NCBI RefSeq assembly: GCF_003863365.1
Contig: NZ_RQXT01000002.1
Span: 124,001-188,000 of the forward strand
Direction: 5' to 3'
Length of the DNA: 64,000 nt
From: Mesorhizobium tamadayense
Lineage (GTDB): Bacteria; Pseudomonadota; Alphaproteobacteria; Rhizobiales; Rhizobiaceae
Shown here piece after piece: positions 32,451 through 41,201 of this stretch (position 1 is the stretch's first letter; every line of letters begins with the position of its first letter). A program made the translations under genes and the position numbers. The notes under the pieces are model-generated. The model was not told the DNA's origin and did not search any database. It saw only the letters and a program-made list of their open reading frames with translations.

Positions 32451-33901
32451 GTGACGCGCTCCTGGAGCGCTTCGCGCACTTCCTCATGGTCGGAGAAGTG
32501 GAAGGTTTCGGTGCCGATCGTCTGGCCTTCCTCGTGCCCCTTGCCGGCGACGATCAGCGTATCGCCGGCATGGAGCATCGCCACCGCCTCATGGATCGCC
32601 TTGCGACGGTCGCCGATCTCGATGGCGCCGGGCGCCGCGGCAAGGATGGCCGCGCGGATGGTTTCGGGGATTTCCGTGCGCGGATTATCGTCAGTGACTA
32701 TGACGATGTCGGCAAGCCGGGTCGCGATCTCGCCCATGATCGGCCGCTTGCCGCGGTCGCGATCGCCGCCGCAGCCGAACAAGACAACGACTCGGCCCGT
32801 GGTGAACGGGCGAACCGAGGTCAGCACATTTTCCAGCGCATCGGGCTTGTGCGCGTAATCGACATAGACCGGAGCGCCGGCCGCTGTCGTGCCGACAAGG
32901 TCGAGGCGGCCCGGCGCGCCCTTCAGTTTCTCCAATGCGGCCAAGGCCTTGCCGACGGATGTTCCAGTCGAGATGGCGAGGCCGGCCGAGACCAGCGCAT
33001 TGGCGATCTGGAAATCGCCTGCCAGCGGCAGGTCTATCTCGTAAAGCACGCCGTCGGCCTCGACCTCGGCGCGCTGGCGCCGCCGCTCATGCTCGACGCG
33101 CTTCAGCGTCAGGAATTCGCCGTGGCGGCCGACCGTGAGCACGTTGAGACCCGCCGCCCGCGCGGCGTGAACCGTCGGCTCCGACCAGGGATCATCGGCG
33201 AAGATGACCGCCGGCGCCCCCTTCGGCAGCAGGGTATCGAACAGGCGCAGCTTGGCGCGATGATAGTCCTCGACCGTCGGATGGTAATCCATGTGGTCGC
33301 GGCCGAGATTGGTGAAGCCGCCGGCGGCGAGCTTGACGCCGTCTAGACGGCGCTGGTCGAGGCCGTGGCTGGAGGCTTCCATCGAGGCGTGGGTGACGCC
33401 GGCCTGCGCAAGTTCCTTCAGCAGCTTGTGCAGCGCCACCGGATCCGGCGTGGTCAACGAACCATACTCGTTGCGGCCGGGCGCCACGACGCCTGTCGTG
33501 CCGATCGAGGCGGCGGCAAGGCCGGCGTGCTCCCATATCTGGCGGGTGAAAGCGGCAACCGACGTCTTGCCGCTCGTGCCGGTGACGGCGACCATCGTCT
33601 CCGGCTGCTTGCCGAAGAAGCGCGACGCGCTCAACGCCAGCGCCAGACGAGGATCATCGACGGCAAGGACGGGGATCGACAGTCCGGAAATGGTGTTCCC
33701 TTTGGCGGCGACAACTGCAGCCGCACCTTGGCTCGCGGCGTCGGCTGCGTAGGCCGAGCCATCGGCCTTGCTACCGGCGAGCGCGAAAAAGACGACGCCA
33801 GGTCCTGCCTGGCGGGAATCGGAGGAGAGACCGGTAACCTCCAGATCGGGGGAAGCTGTTCCCTCGACAGGCAGGATGCCGGTTAGATCTTTCAGATGCA
33901 T
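32447..33901 (-). CDS. murE: UDP-MurNAc-dipeptide--meso-diaminopimelate ligase MurE
   Basis: A 484-residue Mur ligase. The ATP loop [17 protein letters not shown] and the following [14 protein letters not shown] are conserved. [12 protein letters not shown] in the C-terminal domain is the DNPR motif that selects meso-diaminopimelate, so the wall should be of the usual Gram-negative A1-gamma type. The ATG at 33901 gives the standard N-terminus ([10 protein letters not shown]); the frame stays open further but runs into ftsI. It starts 55 bases after the ftsI stop. Confidence 0.95.
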   Translation of the reverse strand: MHLKDLTGILPVEGTASPDLEVTGLSSDSRQAGPGVVFFALAGSKADGSAYAADAASQGAAAVVAAKGNTISGLSIPVLAVDDPRLALALSASRFFGKQPETMVAVTGTSGKTSVAAFTRQIWEHAGLAAASIGTTGVVAPGRNEYGSLTTPDPVALHKLLKELAQAGVTHASMEASSHGLDQRRLDGVKLAAGGFTNLGRDHMDYHPTVEDYHRAKLRLFDTLLPKGAPAVIFADDPWSEPTVHAARAAGLNVLTVGRHGEFLTLKRVEHERRRQRAEVEADGVLYEIDLPLAGDFQIANALVSAGLAISTGTSVGKALAALEKLKGAPGRLDLVGTTAAGAPVYVDYAHKPDALENVLTSVRPFTTGRVVVLFGCGGDRDRGKRPIMGEIATRLADIVIVTDDNPRTEIPETIRAAILAAAPGAIEIGDRRKAIHEAVAMLHAGDTLIVAGKGHEEGQTIGTETFHFSDHEEVREALQERVT

Positions 33902-33956
33902 TGAGTCCCGTTCACCGCAACAAAATAAGCGCGCAGTTACCGGCGCGCCCCAAGAA

Positions 33957-35684
33957 TCACTGATAGGAAACCAGCGTTGCACCATTTTCATGGCTGAAAT
34001 CTGGCTTCACGCCAAGCATGGAAGCCGCACGCCTGATGATGTTAGCCGCCATGACGCCCGCGTTCGAGGCGGCGGTGGCGCCCATGCCGGGCTTTTCCGG
34101 CTTCGGCTCGTCGGCGATTGTGAGCACGATATATTGTGGATCGTCCATCGGAAAAGCGGCGACGAAGGCGTTGAAATTCTTGTCTTTTGAATAGCGGCCG
34201 TTGACCACTTTCTCCGCCGTGCCGGTCTTGCCCCCGACCCGGAAGCCCGGAACTCTGGCATTCTTGCCCGAGCCCTTCTCGGCGTTGAGCGCGTAAAGAT
34301 AGCGCATGCCCTCGACGGTTTTTTCTTTGACTACCTTCTTGGCCACAGCCATCGCCTGTTCCGCCGTGCGTGGCAGGAAGGTCGGCTGGATCAGAAAGCC
34401 GCCATTCATCAGCGCGGCGCAGCCGACGGCCGTCTGCAGCGGCGTCGTCGACACACCATGGCCGAAGGCGATGGTGATCGAGTTGACCTGCTTCCAGACC
34501 TTGGGCTCGGTCGGACGCGCGACTTCCGGCAATTCCGTCTGCATTTTTTCGAGCACGCCCAGGCGATGCAGGAATTCGCGATGTCCTTCGATGCCGACAG
34601 CCTCGGCCTCCCTGGCCGAACCGATGTTGGACGAATAGATGAACACTTCCGGCACCGACAGCACACGGCCCTTGGCATGGAAGTCATGGATGGTCTGACG
34701 GCCGATCCGGATGGGTCGCGACGCATCGAAGCGGCTTTCCAGCGTCACCTTGCCGGAATCGAGCGCCATCGCGGTGGTGAAGCTCTTGAAGGTCGAGCCC
34801 ATCTCGTAGAGGCCGGCCGACATGCGGTTCAGCCGGTCCTTGTCCTGGGCGTTGTAGGGATTGTTGGGGTCGAAATCCGGCACCGAAGCCATGGCGAGCA
34901 CTTCGCCGGTCTTGACGTTGAGGACGACCGCGCCGGCCGCGATCGCATGGAACCGCTCCATGCCGGTCGCGACCTCGTCGCGGACGATGTGCTGGACGCG
35001 CAGGTCGATCGACAGCTTCACCGGCTTCAGGTCCCTGGCCACCGCCAGCCCCGACGCCTGCAGGTCGGTGAGGCCCTGGTCATCGATGTATTTCTCCATG
35101 CCGGAGATGCCCTGGTTGTCGATGTTGGTGAGACCGACAATGTAAGAGGACGTCTCGCCGCTCGGATAGAAGCGGCGCTTTTCGGTGCGGAAGCCGAGAC
35201 CGGGAATGCCCAGCGCCATGATATCGGCCTGCTGTTTCGGCGTCAGCTGCCGCTGCAGCCAGACGAAGCCGGTGCCGCTTTTCAGCTTGTGGTAGGTCTG
35301 CTCATAGTCGATCTCGGGAAGCACGGTCGAAAGCTTCTCGATCGCCTCGTCGGCGTCGACGATCCGGCGCGGCTCGGCGAACAGCGACGCCGTCTTGATG
35401 TCGGTCGCCAGCACCTCGCCGTTGCGGTCGACGATATCCGGCCGCGAGGCCGTGACGCGGCTTTGCGGGCCGCCCGAATTGTCGGGGTTCTGCAGGCCGA
35501 GATAGACCAGCCGTCCGGCAATCGTCGAATAGATGGTGAAGAACACCGCCATCGTCATGACGATGCGGGTCCTGGCCTTGCCGCCGGTCGCCTTGCGGGC
35601 GGCGTCGACGATGATCGAGCCGTCCTCCGCGGGCTTCTTGCGGCGCCTCAGCAAGTCACCGATCCTTGGAAGCCTGCTGATCAT
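33957..35684 (-). CDS. ftsI: septal peptidoglycan transpeptidase FtsI (PBP3)
   Basis: A 575-residue class B penicillin-binding protein. A cytoplasmic basic segment and one transmembrane helix (about residues 41-62) precede the pedestal domain. The transpeptidase motifs are Ser297-TF-Lys300, Ser351-Ser-Asn353 and Lys486-Thr-Gly488. It cross-links new septal wall made by FtsW. The ATG overlaps the ftsL stop as ATGA at 35681-35684. The downstream gap to murE, 55 bases, is the widest in this part of the operon. Confidence 0.97.
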   Translation of the reverse strand: MISRLPRIGDLLRRRKKPAEDGSIIVDAARKATGGKARTRIVMTMAVFFTIYSTIAGRLVYLGLQNPDNSGGPQSRVTASRPDIVDRNGEVLATDIKTASLFAEPRRIVDADEAIEKLSTVLPEIDYEQTYHKLKSGTGFVWLQRQLTPKQQADIMALGIPGLGFRTEKRRFYPSGETSSYIVGLTNIDNQGISGMEKYIDDQGLTDLQASGLAVARDLKPVKLSIDLRVQHIVRDEVATGMERFHAIAAGAVVLNVKTGEVLAMASVPDFDPNNPYNAQDKDRLNRMSAGLYEMGSTFKSFTTAMALDSGKVTLESRFDASRPIRIGRQTIHDFHAKGRVLSVPEVFIYSSNIGSAREAEAVGIEGHREFLHRLGVLEKMQTELPEVARPTEPKVWKQVNSITIAFGHGVSTTPLQTAVGCAALMNGGFLIQPTFLPRTAEQAMAVAKKVVKEKTVEGMRYLYALNAEKGSGKNARVPGFRVGGKTGTAEKVVNGRYSKDKNFNAFVAAFPMDDPQYIVLTIADEPKPEKPGMGATAASNAGVMAANIIRRAASMLGVKPDFSHENGATLVSYQ

Positions 35685-36076
35685 TGCACGGTGCTCCCGG
35701 TGACCACCGGATCCTTGCCGCCCGAGGCTCCCTTGCCGGCATTGTCGGCCATGCCGCCAAGCCGCTGCGACGACAGATCCTCGATGTTGACAGGCTTCAT
35801 GGGCACGTCGTCGAGCCCGCCGATCTGGCGGGCGTTGACAGGTTCGAGCCCGAGCTGCGACTTGTAGATTTCGGCAAGCTTCTGCAGCCGCGCCGGCTGG
35901 GTGAGCAGGCTCCAGTCGGCCTTCAGAAGATCGATCGTGTCTTCCTCGTAGCGGATTTGCGCCTGCAGCTTCTGCACCGCCGCCAGCTGGTCCTCGGCTT
36001 CGCGCTTAGTCTTGTAGGTCAACGCCGCCGCCGAGACCATGACGGCGATCAGGACTATGTCGCTGGTGCGAAACAC
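35681..36076 (-). CDS. ftsL: cell division protein FtsL, GTG start
   Basis: A 131-residue bitopic protein with a very short cytoplasmic end, one transmembrane helix (residues 5-20, DIVLIAVMVSAAALTY) and a periplasmic leucine-zipper-like coiled coil (KREAEDQLAAVQKLQAQIR). It should pair with FtsB and FtsQ. The GTG at 36076 has GAGG about eight bases upstream and begins four bases after the rsmH stop. The upstream in-frame codons give a Pro/Arg-rich stretch and are not credible. FtsL is poorly conserved, so identification rests on topology and position. Confidence 0.88.
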   Translation of the reverse strand: MFRTSDIVLIAVMVSAAALTYKTKREAEDQLAAVQKLQAQIRYEEDTIDLLKADWSLLTQPARLQKLAEIYKSQLGLEPVNARQIGGLDDVPMKPVNIEDLSSQRLGGMADNAGKGASGGKDPVVTGSTVQ

Positions 36077-36080
36077 GTGC

Positions 36081-37097
36081 TTACCTCTCCCCCGGCCGCT
36101 CGACGGCGGGAAGCTTTGGAAGGCCGAAAATCGAAAAGTCGCCGGCGCGTGCCGGTGCATCGGTGCGGATTGCCGCGCGCAGCCTGGCCGAACGCGCGCG
36201 CGGATTGGCGGCGATCTCGGTCTCGCCCGGCGTCACCCCGCCGCCGGACTTGCGGAAGGTCGCCAGCCGCGCCGGCGCGTCTGGCATATGACGCGATCCG
36301 CTGGCCGCATCGGCGCGATCGGCGATGAAGCGCTTGACGATGCGGTCCTCCAGCGAATGGAAGGTCACGACGGCAAGCCGTCCGCCGGGCTTGAGCACCC
36401 GCTCCGCGGCAAACAGCGCGCCGGCCAGTTCGCCGAGCTCGTCGTTGACGAAGATGCGTAGCGCCTGGAAGACACGCGTCGCCGGATGGATCTTGTCCTT
36501 CGGCGCGCGGCCGATATGGGTGGCGATGGCGTCCGCAAGATCGAGCGTGCGCTCGAAGGGCCGTTTCTCGCGCCGGGCCTCGATCATGCGGGCGATGCGG
36601 CCGGCATGCCGCTCTTCACCGAGGAAGCCGAAGATGCGGGCAAGGTCGCCCGCCTTGAAGGTGTTGACGACGTCGGCGGCGCTCAGGCCAGCCTGCGCCA
36701 TGCGCATGTCGAGCGGCCCGTCGGCGCGAAAGGAAAAGCCGCGCTGGGCCTGGTCGAGCTGCATGGAAGACACGCCGATGTCGAGCACAACGCCGTCGGC
36801 GCTCCCGACATATTCATCCAGCGTCGAGAACGGCGCCTGAACGAGCTTCAGCCTGCCGCCGGCCTGCTGTTCCAGAGCCCTGCCCGCGGCGATCGCATCC
36901 GGATCGCGGTCGATGGCCACGACCGAGGCGCCTCGCTCGAGAATGGCGCCGGTGTAGCCGCCGGCGCCGAATGTTCCGTCGACGATTGTCTCGCCCGCCT
37001 TGGGTTCAAGCGCCTCCAGCACTTCGGCAAGGAGGACCGGAATATGGCGGGCCGGTCCGCCAACGGCGTGAGGGTCATCGCCGTGGCCAGCCATCAT
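36081..37097 (-). CDS. rsmH: 16S rRNA (cytosine1402-N4)-methyltransferase RsmH
   Basis: A 338-residue SAM enzyme (formerly MraW) that methylates C1402 in the ribosomal P site. [13 protein letters not shown] and the SAM loop [15 protein letters not shown] are at residues 18-52, with the family signature [27 protein letters not shown] segment and the late [12 protein letters not shown]. The first of two adjacent ATGs (37097) forms ATGA with the mraZ stop. An open frame continuing to 37745 is only the shadow over mraZ. Confidence 0.96.
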   Translation of the reverse strand: MMAGHGDDPHAVGGPARHIPVLLAEVLEALEPKAGETIVDGTFGAGGYTGAILERGASVVAIDRDPDAIAAGRALEQQAGGRLKLVQAPFSTLDEYVGSADGVVLDIGVSSMQLDQAQRGFSFRADGPLDMRMAQAGLSAADVVNTFKAGDLARIFGFLGEERHAGRIARMIEARREKRPFERTLDLADAIATHIGRAPKDKIHPATRVFQALRIFVNDELGELAGALFAAERVLKPGGRLAVVTFHSLEDRIVKRFIADRADAASGSRHMPDAPARLATFRKSGGGVTPGETEIAANPRARSARLRAAIRTDAPARAGDFSIFGLPKLPAVERPGER

Positions 37098-37552
37098 TCC
37101 GGTCGCTCCCCGGGCTTCGTCCCCTGCCGAAGCTGCAAGAGCCTGGCCCGCGCCTGCGCCCCATAGGCGGCAAGCCGACCCGGCTCCCAGATCTGAAAGA
37201 AATTGCCGCGGCCGACAAAGGCCACCTCCATAGAGATGCCCGTGTGCTCGCGGATGAAATCGGTCATTGTGATGCGGCCGTCCTGGTCGAGTTTCAGGAA
37301 TGTCCCGTCGCCATGGCAGAAGAACGACATGTCGTCCGCCGTCTGCAGGAAGGGATCCTCGATCGCGATCCGCTGCTCGTAGCGGTCGAGCAGGTCGAGC
37401 CCGCCGACATCCATCGCCGGGCGATCCAGGCATCGTAGCGCGTAGAGCTCCGCATAGCCACGTTTCTGCACGACCGCGCGGAAATGCGCTGGAACGGATA
37501 CCCGTCCCTTCGCATCGATCCTGTTCACTGCGTTTGACAGAAATCGGTCCAC
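37094..37552 (-). CDS. mraZ: transcriptional regulator MraZ, GTG start
   Basis: A 152-residue protein with two swapped-hairpin AbrB-like domains. The DNA-contact motif [16 protein letters not shown] is at residues 10-25, with a second [17 protein letters not shown] copy near 90. MraZ binds repeats in its own promoter and controls the dcw operon. The start is the GTG at 37552 with no convincing ribosome site ahead; the N-terminus [11 protein letters not shown] fits the family well. A repeat array of the right type lies about 185 bases upstream (37735-37769). Confidence 0.95.
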   Translation of the reverse strand: MDRFLSNAVNRIDAKGRVSVPAHFRAVVQKRGYAELYALRCLDRPAMDVGGLDLLDRYEQRIAIEDPFLQTADDMSFFCHGDGTFLKLDQDGRITMTDFIREHTGISMEVAFVGRGNFFQIWEPGRLAAYGAQARARLLQLRQGTKPGERPE

Positions 37553-37734
37553 TACACGTTACAGCCGCTTCCGCCGCCGCACCCCTTCCCATGCTTTTCT
37601 CCGCGCCGCCGCGCATCGCCTCGCGACAAATCGCTTCATTCACCAAGGCGAGAACCGGCAAACGCGCAGCCGCCGCGACTGCCCGATTGGCGTACGCTTC
37701 ACCCTGACGCGGAACGAAGGCTTGATGATGCGAA

Positions 37735-37769
37735 TGGGATATCATGGGGTATTATGGGCGTCAACGGGA
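37735..37769. promoter_or_regulatory. predicted MraZ operator, four boxes at 10-bp spacing
   Basis: On the plus strand TGGGA, TGGGG and TGGGC begin at 37735, 37745 and 37755, each separated by exactly five bases, and a degenerate CGGGA follows at 37765. This is the TGGGN-N5 direct repeat reported for MraZ in E. coli. The boxes read on the strand opposite to the gene; I am unsure of the usual orientation. Confidence 0.8.
37736..37764 (-). promoter_or_regulatory. candidate mraZ (dcw operon) promoter
   Basis: On the minus strand TTGACG (37764-37759) is followed after exactly 17 bases by TATCCC (37741-37736). The -35 box is near-perfect for the housekeeping sigma factor; the -10 is weak. The MraZ-type boxes lie within and between the two, so bound MraZ would block polymerase. 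The predicted leader is about 175 bases. Confidence 0.6.
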
Positions 37770-37946
37770 AGAGGCATCACAAACGCGCGCGCCACAACCA
37801 GAAAGAGCAGGCTGACGGCGTGTCTCGTCTTTATCGTCCATTAAGCCTAACGAAGCGTTTAGAAGGCTCTGGCCCAAAAAGACGAAGCTTGCTGCGAACA
37901 GCCGGCGCGCCTAGCGTCGAACCTCTGTTCAGCGAGGAATGAGCCC

Positions 37947-39062
37947 ATGTCCGAAACCGCGAAATCACGCGCCGCCGCACTTGCCCATCTGCGCAGCCGC
38001 GATTTCGCCAAGGGCGATCCGATCCCCCTGCCGCTGACCATGGCCTCGATCTTTCATTCACCGGGCGACGCGACGGGCTTCGATCAATACGGCCGTTTCG
38101 GCAATCCGACATGGCATGCCGTCGAGCATGTGCTCGGTCATCTGGAAGATGCGCAATGCGTCGCCTTTCCGTCGGGAATGGCCGCGATCTCGGCGGTGTT
38201 TTTCGCGCTCGTCAAGTCGGGCGACCGCATTCTCCTGCCTTCGGACGGCTATCACACGACACGCGCGCTGGCGGAACGCTTCCTGAAGCCGCTCGGGGTC
38301 GCCTATGACGTCAGGCCCACATCGAGCATGCTGGACGGCGGTTTCGCCGGCTTCCGGCTGGTCTTCGCCGAAACCCCATCCAATCCACGGCTTGATATCT
38401 GCGACATCGCCGCCGTCGCCAACGCGGCTCACGAGCAAGGCGCGATCCTTATCGTCGACAACACGACGATGACGCCCTTCGGCCAGCGCCCGCTCGATCT
38501 CGGCGCCGATGTCGTGGTGTCGGCCGACACCAAAGCGATCAATGGGCACTCGGATGTGCTGTTCGGCCATGTCGCCAGCCGCAATCCGGATATTGTCGCA
38601 AAGGTCAGGGACTGGCGCGAGACGGCCGGCGGCATTCCGGGACCGTTCGAGGCCTGGCTCGTGCATCGCGGCCTCGAAACGCTGGAGGTGCGGTTAGACC
38701 GCATGTGCTCTTCGGCCGAAACGATCGCCCGTCGTCTGAAGGGGCATCGCGCCGTGAGCGGCCTGCGCTTTCCAGGCCTTGAGGGCGATGTCTCGCACAA
38801 TCTGGCGCGCGCCCAGATGGAACGCTTCGGCTTCTTGATCTCGTTCGAATTGGCCTCGGAGGACAAGGCCGAGGATTTCATCAACAATTGCCCATTGATT
38901 GAATCGGCGACCTCCTTTGGCGGCGTGCACAGCTCGGCCGAACGGCGATCGAAGCGCGGTGATGCGGTGCCGCCCGGCTTCGTGCGACTGTCCATCGGCT
39001 GCGAACCGGTGGAGGAACTCTGGCAGGCGATCGAGGCGTCTCTGGACCGGCTTGGCGATTGA
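37947..39062 (+). CDS. trans-sulfuration PLP enzyme (cystathionine beta/gamma-lyase family)
   Basis: A 371-residue fold-type I PLP enzyme. The Schiff-base lysine is Lys196 in SADTKAINGHSD, with the Tyr/Gly loop FQYGRFGNPT-like FDQYGRFGNPTW near residue 46 and AETPSNPRLDICDI near 141. It is close to cystathionine beta-lyase (metC) and to O-acetylhomoserine enzymes; which reaction it runs cannot be settled by eye. It is divergent from mraZ, sharing the 394-base spacer, but has no functional tie to division. Confidence 0.85.
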   Translation: MSETAKSRAAALAHLRSRDFAKGDPIPLPLTMASIFHSPGDATGFDQYGRFGNPTWHAVEHVLGHLEDAQCVAFPSGMAAISAVFFALVKSGDRILLPSDGYHTTRALAERFLKPLGVAYDVRPTSSMLDGGFAGFRLVFAETPSNPRLDICDIAAVANAAHEQGAILIVDNTTMTPFGQRPLDLGADVVVSADTKAINGHSDVLFGHVASRNPDIVAKVRDWRETAGGIPGPFEAWLVHRGLETLEVRLDRMCSSAETIARRLKGHRAVSGLRFPGLEGDVSHNLARAQMERFGFLISFELASEDKAEDFINNCPLIESATSFGGVHSSAERRSKRGDAVPPGFVRLSIGCEPVEELWQAIEASLDRLGD

Positions 39063-39090
39063 GCCTCGCCCGACCGGGTCGATCACGAAT

Positions 39091-39376
39091 TCACGCGCCT
39101 GCTTCGATGTTGCGCCGCCCGTGCAGGACGCGGATGATTTCGATCGCGTCCTCGCCAACGCGATAAAGAGTAAGATATTCGCCGACGATGAGGTGGCGGA
39201 TACCGGGAGCGATATCGTCACGCGGCGCGCCGGAGAAGGGATGCAAGGTCAACAAATCCCATCGCCTCTCCAGCGCGTCGACGAGGGCGGATCGCAGCAT
39301 TCGGATTTCGTTCGGCGATATAGTCACCGATAGCCTCAACGTCGGATTCTGCCCGGGGAAGCAGCCGGCATTTCAC
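39091..39376 (-). pseudogene. parE: parE-type toxin gene with a one-base frameshift
   Basis: The first 30 codons from the GTG at 39376 read as a normal ParE N-terminus (KCRLLPRAESDVEAIGDYIAE, ending NAAIR). The match then continues in another frame as VDALERRWDLL, FSGAPRDDIAPGIRHL and YRV to 39091. One extra C in the run at 39285-39287 separates the two halves; removing it would give a normal 94-residue RelE/ParE toxin. The GTG overlaps the parD stop (GTGA). A real inactivation and a sequencing error are both possible. Confidence 0.85.
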
Positions 39377-39657
39377 TCCTCGAAGCCTCGGGCCGCGGCC
39401 ATCTTTGCGTATTTGGCGCGCAAACGTTCCATGATTGGCTGGCCGTCCTGGGCAGGCCCGCTGTCGATCCCCTCCCGCACCAGCTTGCGCAGCTCCTCGA
39501 CCGTATAGCCGAGCAGGTCGCGCCGATCCTTCCATTGCCTGAGCGCATCGCGGATCACCTCGCTCGCCGAAGCATACTCACCGGCGGCGACCACGTCGTC
39601 GACCGCCTGCGCCAGTTCCGGCGAAAGCGTGATGCTGCGTTTGTCTACCTGGCCCAT
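39373..39657 (-). CDS. parD: ParD-type antitoxin
   Basis: A 94-residue protein with an N-terminal ribbon-helix-helix domain (RSITLSPELAQAVDDVVAAGEYASASEVIRDAL type, residues 7-40) and a charged C-terminal tail that would wrap the toxin. ParD proteins bind the cognate ParE, a gyrase poison, and repress their own operon. It is intact although the toxin frame is broken. A 19-base palindrome overlaps the predicted promoter just upstream. Confidence 0.92.
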   Translation of the reverse strand: MGQVDKRSITLSPELAQAVDDVVAAGEYASASEVIRDALRQWKDRRDLLGYTVEELRKLVREGIDSGPAQDGQPIMERLRAKYAKMAAARGFEE

Positions 39658-39680
39658 GATGCGCTCCTATCTTTCCGAGC

Positions 39681-39709
39681 AAGGTACGATTTAATCGTAC
39701 CGCTTTCAA
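39681..39709 (-). promoter_or_regulatory. parDE promoter with ParD operator palindrome
   Basis: On the minus strand TTGAAA (39709-39704) and TACCTT (39686-39681) are 17 bases apart. Between and over them is the perfect inverted repeat GGTACGATT-T-AATCGTACC (39683-39701, plus-strand reading). A palindrome covering the -10 region 25-45 bases before the ATG is what an autorepressing ribbon-helix-helix antitoxin would use. Confidence 0.75.
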
Positions 39710-39819
39710 GAAAACATGGCCGCGACAGTGTTAGATGAGACCGCGCCCAAAAATTGAATCGAAAGCTGCGCCGTCTGGCGCAAGCTTCTGATATCATTCG
39801 GTTATCAAACCTCGGAAAA

Positions 39820-40220
39820 TGCCAGCTGGCCTGTAAGCCGGGTTCTGTATGGCCCCCGCGCCTTGCGGCGCGGGAACGTGGCGGCCATTCGTCTTGAGCG
39901 CATGTTGCCATGCACCTCACGCAACCTACCCGAGCGGTGAGCCGGAAACAGCCCTCGAAGGTTTCCCTTCGCACCGCCCCTATTCGGTCTTGCTCCCGGT
40001 GGGGTTTGCCGTGCCGCTCCTGTCGCCAGTCGCGCGGTGGGCTCTTACCCCACCCTTTCACCCTTGCCGCGGCGAATGCCGCGGCGGTTTGCTTTCTGTG
40101 GCACTTTCCCTGGGGTCGCCCCCGCCGGCCATTAGCCGGCACCGTGTCTCCATGGAGCCCGGACTTTCCTCACCCGCAGCCTTTCGGCTCTTGCGCGCGC
40201 GGCCGCCCGGCCAGCTGACA
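39820..40220 (-). ncRNA. rnpB: RNase P RNA (bacterial class A)
   Basis: Read on the minus strand, the 5' end CAGCTGGCCGGGCGGCCGC pairs with the 3' end GGCCAGCTGGC. Conserved core elements are all in place: GAGGAAAGTCCGGGCTCC (near 40165), AGGGTGAAAGGGTGGGGTAAGAGCCCACCG, and near the 3' end AACCCGGCTTACAGGCC. About 400 nucleotides is normal. This is the catalytic RNA that trims tRNA 5' leaders. ORFs across it on both strands are shadows. Confidence 0.96.
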
Positions 40221-40226
40221 AGCGCG

Positions 40227-40255
40227 TATAAAGGGGTTCGCGCCTGAAAACGCAA
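40227..40255 (-). promoter_or_regulatory. rnpB: rnpB promoter
   Basis: On the minus strand TTGCGT (40255-40250) and TTTATA (40232-40227) are 17 bases apart, and the RNA 5' end at about 40220 lies seven bases past the -10 box, as expected for a housekeeping promoter. The weak hairpin plus T run (GGCGAGTTCGCCTTTTT, 40274-40258) just upstream may end the transglycosylase transcript. Confidence 0.75.
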
Positions 40256-40276
40256 ATGAAAAAGGCGAACTCGCCC

Positions 40277-41014
40277 TTAGGCGGGTGAGCCGAGCGCCGC
40301 CATCTGCACCTTCACCTTGCTGCAATAGGCGGCCGACACCGGATTCATCCGCCTTGCGCCATGGCCGGCATTGTATTTGAGGATCGTGCCGCAGGTCGTG
40401 CCGCCGCCAAGGCCCTGCGCCATGGCGAGGTACTTCATGCCGTATTTGATGTTGGTGTCGGGATCGAACAGCCCCTTGACTGAACCCGTATAGCCCATCA
40501 TCCGCGCCGTGGCCGGCTTGATCTGCATCAAGCCGATCTCGCCGGCACCGCCGACCATGTTCGGGCGGTAATTGCTCTCGATCTTGATAACGGCATTGGC
40601 GAGCGACATCGGCACGCCATAGCTTGCCGCATAGCGGGCGATGATCGCCGAATATTGGCCGCTGCCGGTCGCCGAGGACGACAAGCCGGGCTTTTCGGGG
40701 GCGGGCTTTCCGGGGACGGGCTTTCCGGGATGGATGGACGCCGTCGCCGTCAGATCGATGGCCTGCCTGCCGCGCTTCGAATAGCGCTTGACCGTTGATT
40801 TCGCCGGCCGCGCTGCGGCTGCTTTCTGCACTTTTGTCTGGGCGACTTTCCTGGCTTTTGCAGGTTTGGGATCCGGGGCGACCTTTTGCGTTGCGGGAGC
40901 GGCGGCAAAGCCATTGTCTGCCCGCAGGCTCAGCGGCGCGCCGTTCGCCGGACTGAAGGCAAAAGTCATCACTCCGGCAGCAACGGCTGCCGCTACGACG
41001 GTCAAATTTTTCAT
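40277..41014 (-). CDS. secreted lytic transglycosylase (SLT domain)
   Basis: A 245-residue exported protein. The signal peptide (MKNLTVVAAAVAAGVMTFAF, cut after ANGA) is followed by a Lys/Ala/Pro-rich linker to about residue 105 with repeats of the type PGKPxP, then an SLT domain. The catalytic Glu is in IKIESNYRP, with GLMQIKPATA and YNAGHGARR marking the family. It cleaves glycan strands to anhydro-muramyl ends. It is separated by only 57 bases from rnpB, which lies downstream on the same strand. Confidence 0.92.
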   Translation of the reverse strand: MKNLTVVAAAVAAGVMTFAFSPANGAPLSLRADNGFAAAPATQKVAPDPKPAKARKVAQTKVQKAAAARPAKSTVKRYSKRGRQAIDLTATASIHPGKPVPGKPAPEKPGLSSSATGSGQYSAIIARYAASYGVPMSLANAVIKIESNYRPNMVGGAGEIGLMQIKPATARMMGYTGSVKGLFDPDTNIKYGMKYLAMAQGLGGGTTCGTILKYNAGHGARRMNPVSAAYCSKVKVQMAALGSPA

Positions 41015-41201
41015 GTAGTCCTGTTCTGTTAGAACCGTGCGAAGAACTTCGCACAGCTAGGCCAATTCAACACCGGAGCATCTCGGGAGATAAACGTCCG
41101 ACAACTTGCGAGGGACGCGTTTGGAGAGGGAATTGGCGCCAATAAAGGCGAGGCAATTCACTTTGTATGACAAATTGTAATTTAGGTGGCCTGGCCCAGA
41201 C

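Noticed and set aside
36081..37745. A 554-codon open frame suggesting a long N-terminal extension of RsmH
   Set aside because: The extra part is the reverse reading frame shadow over mraZ and its promoter. The ATG at 37097 fits the family and overlaps the mraZ stop.
39849..40247. Plus- and minus-strand frames over 39849-40247
   Set aside because: This is the RNase P RNA gene. The frames have no family match and the RNA core motifs explain the conservation.
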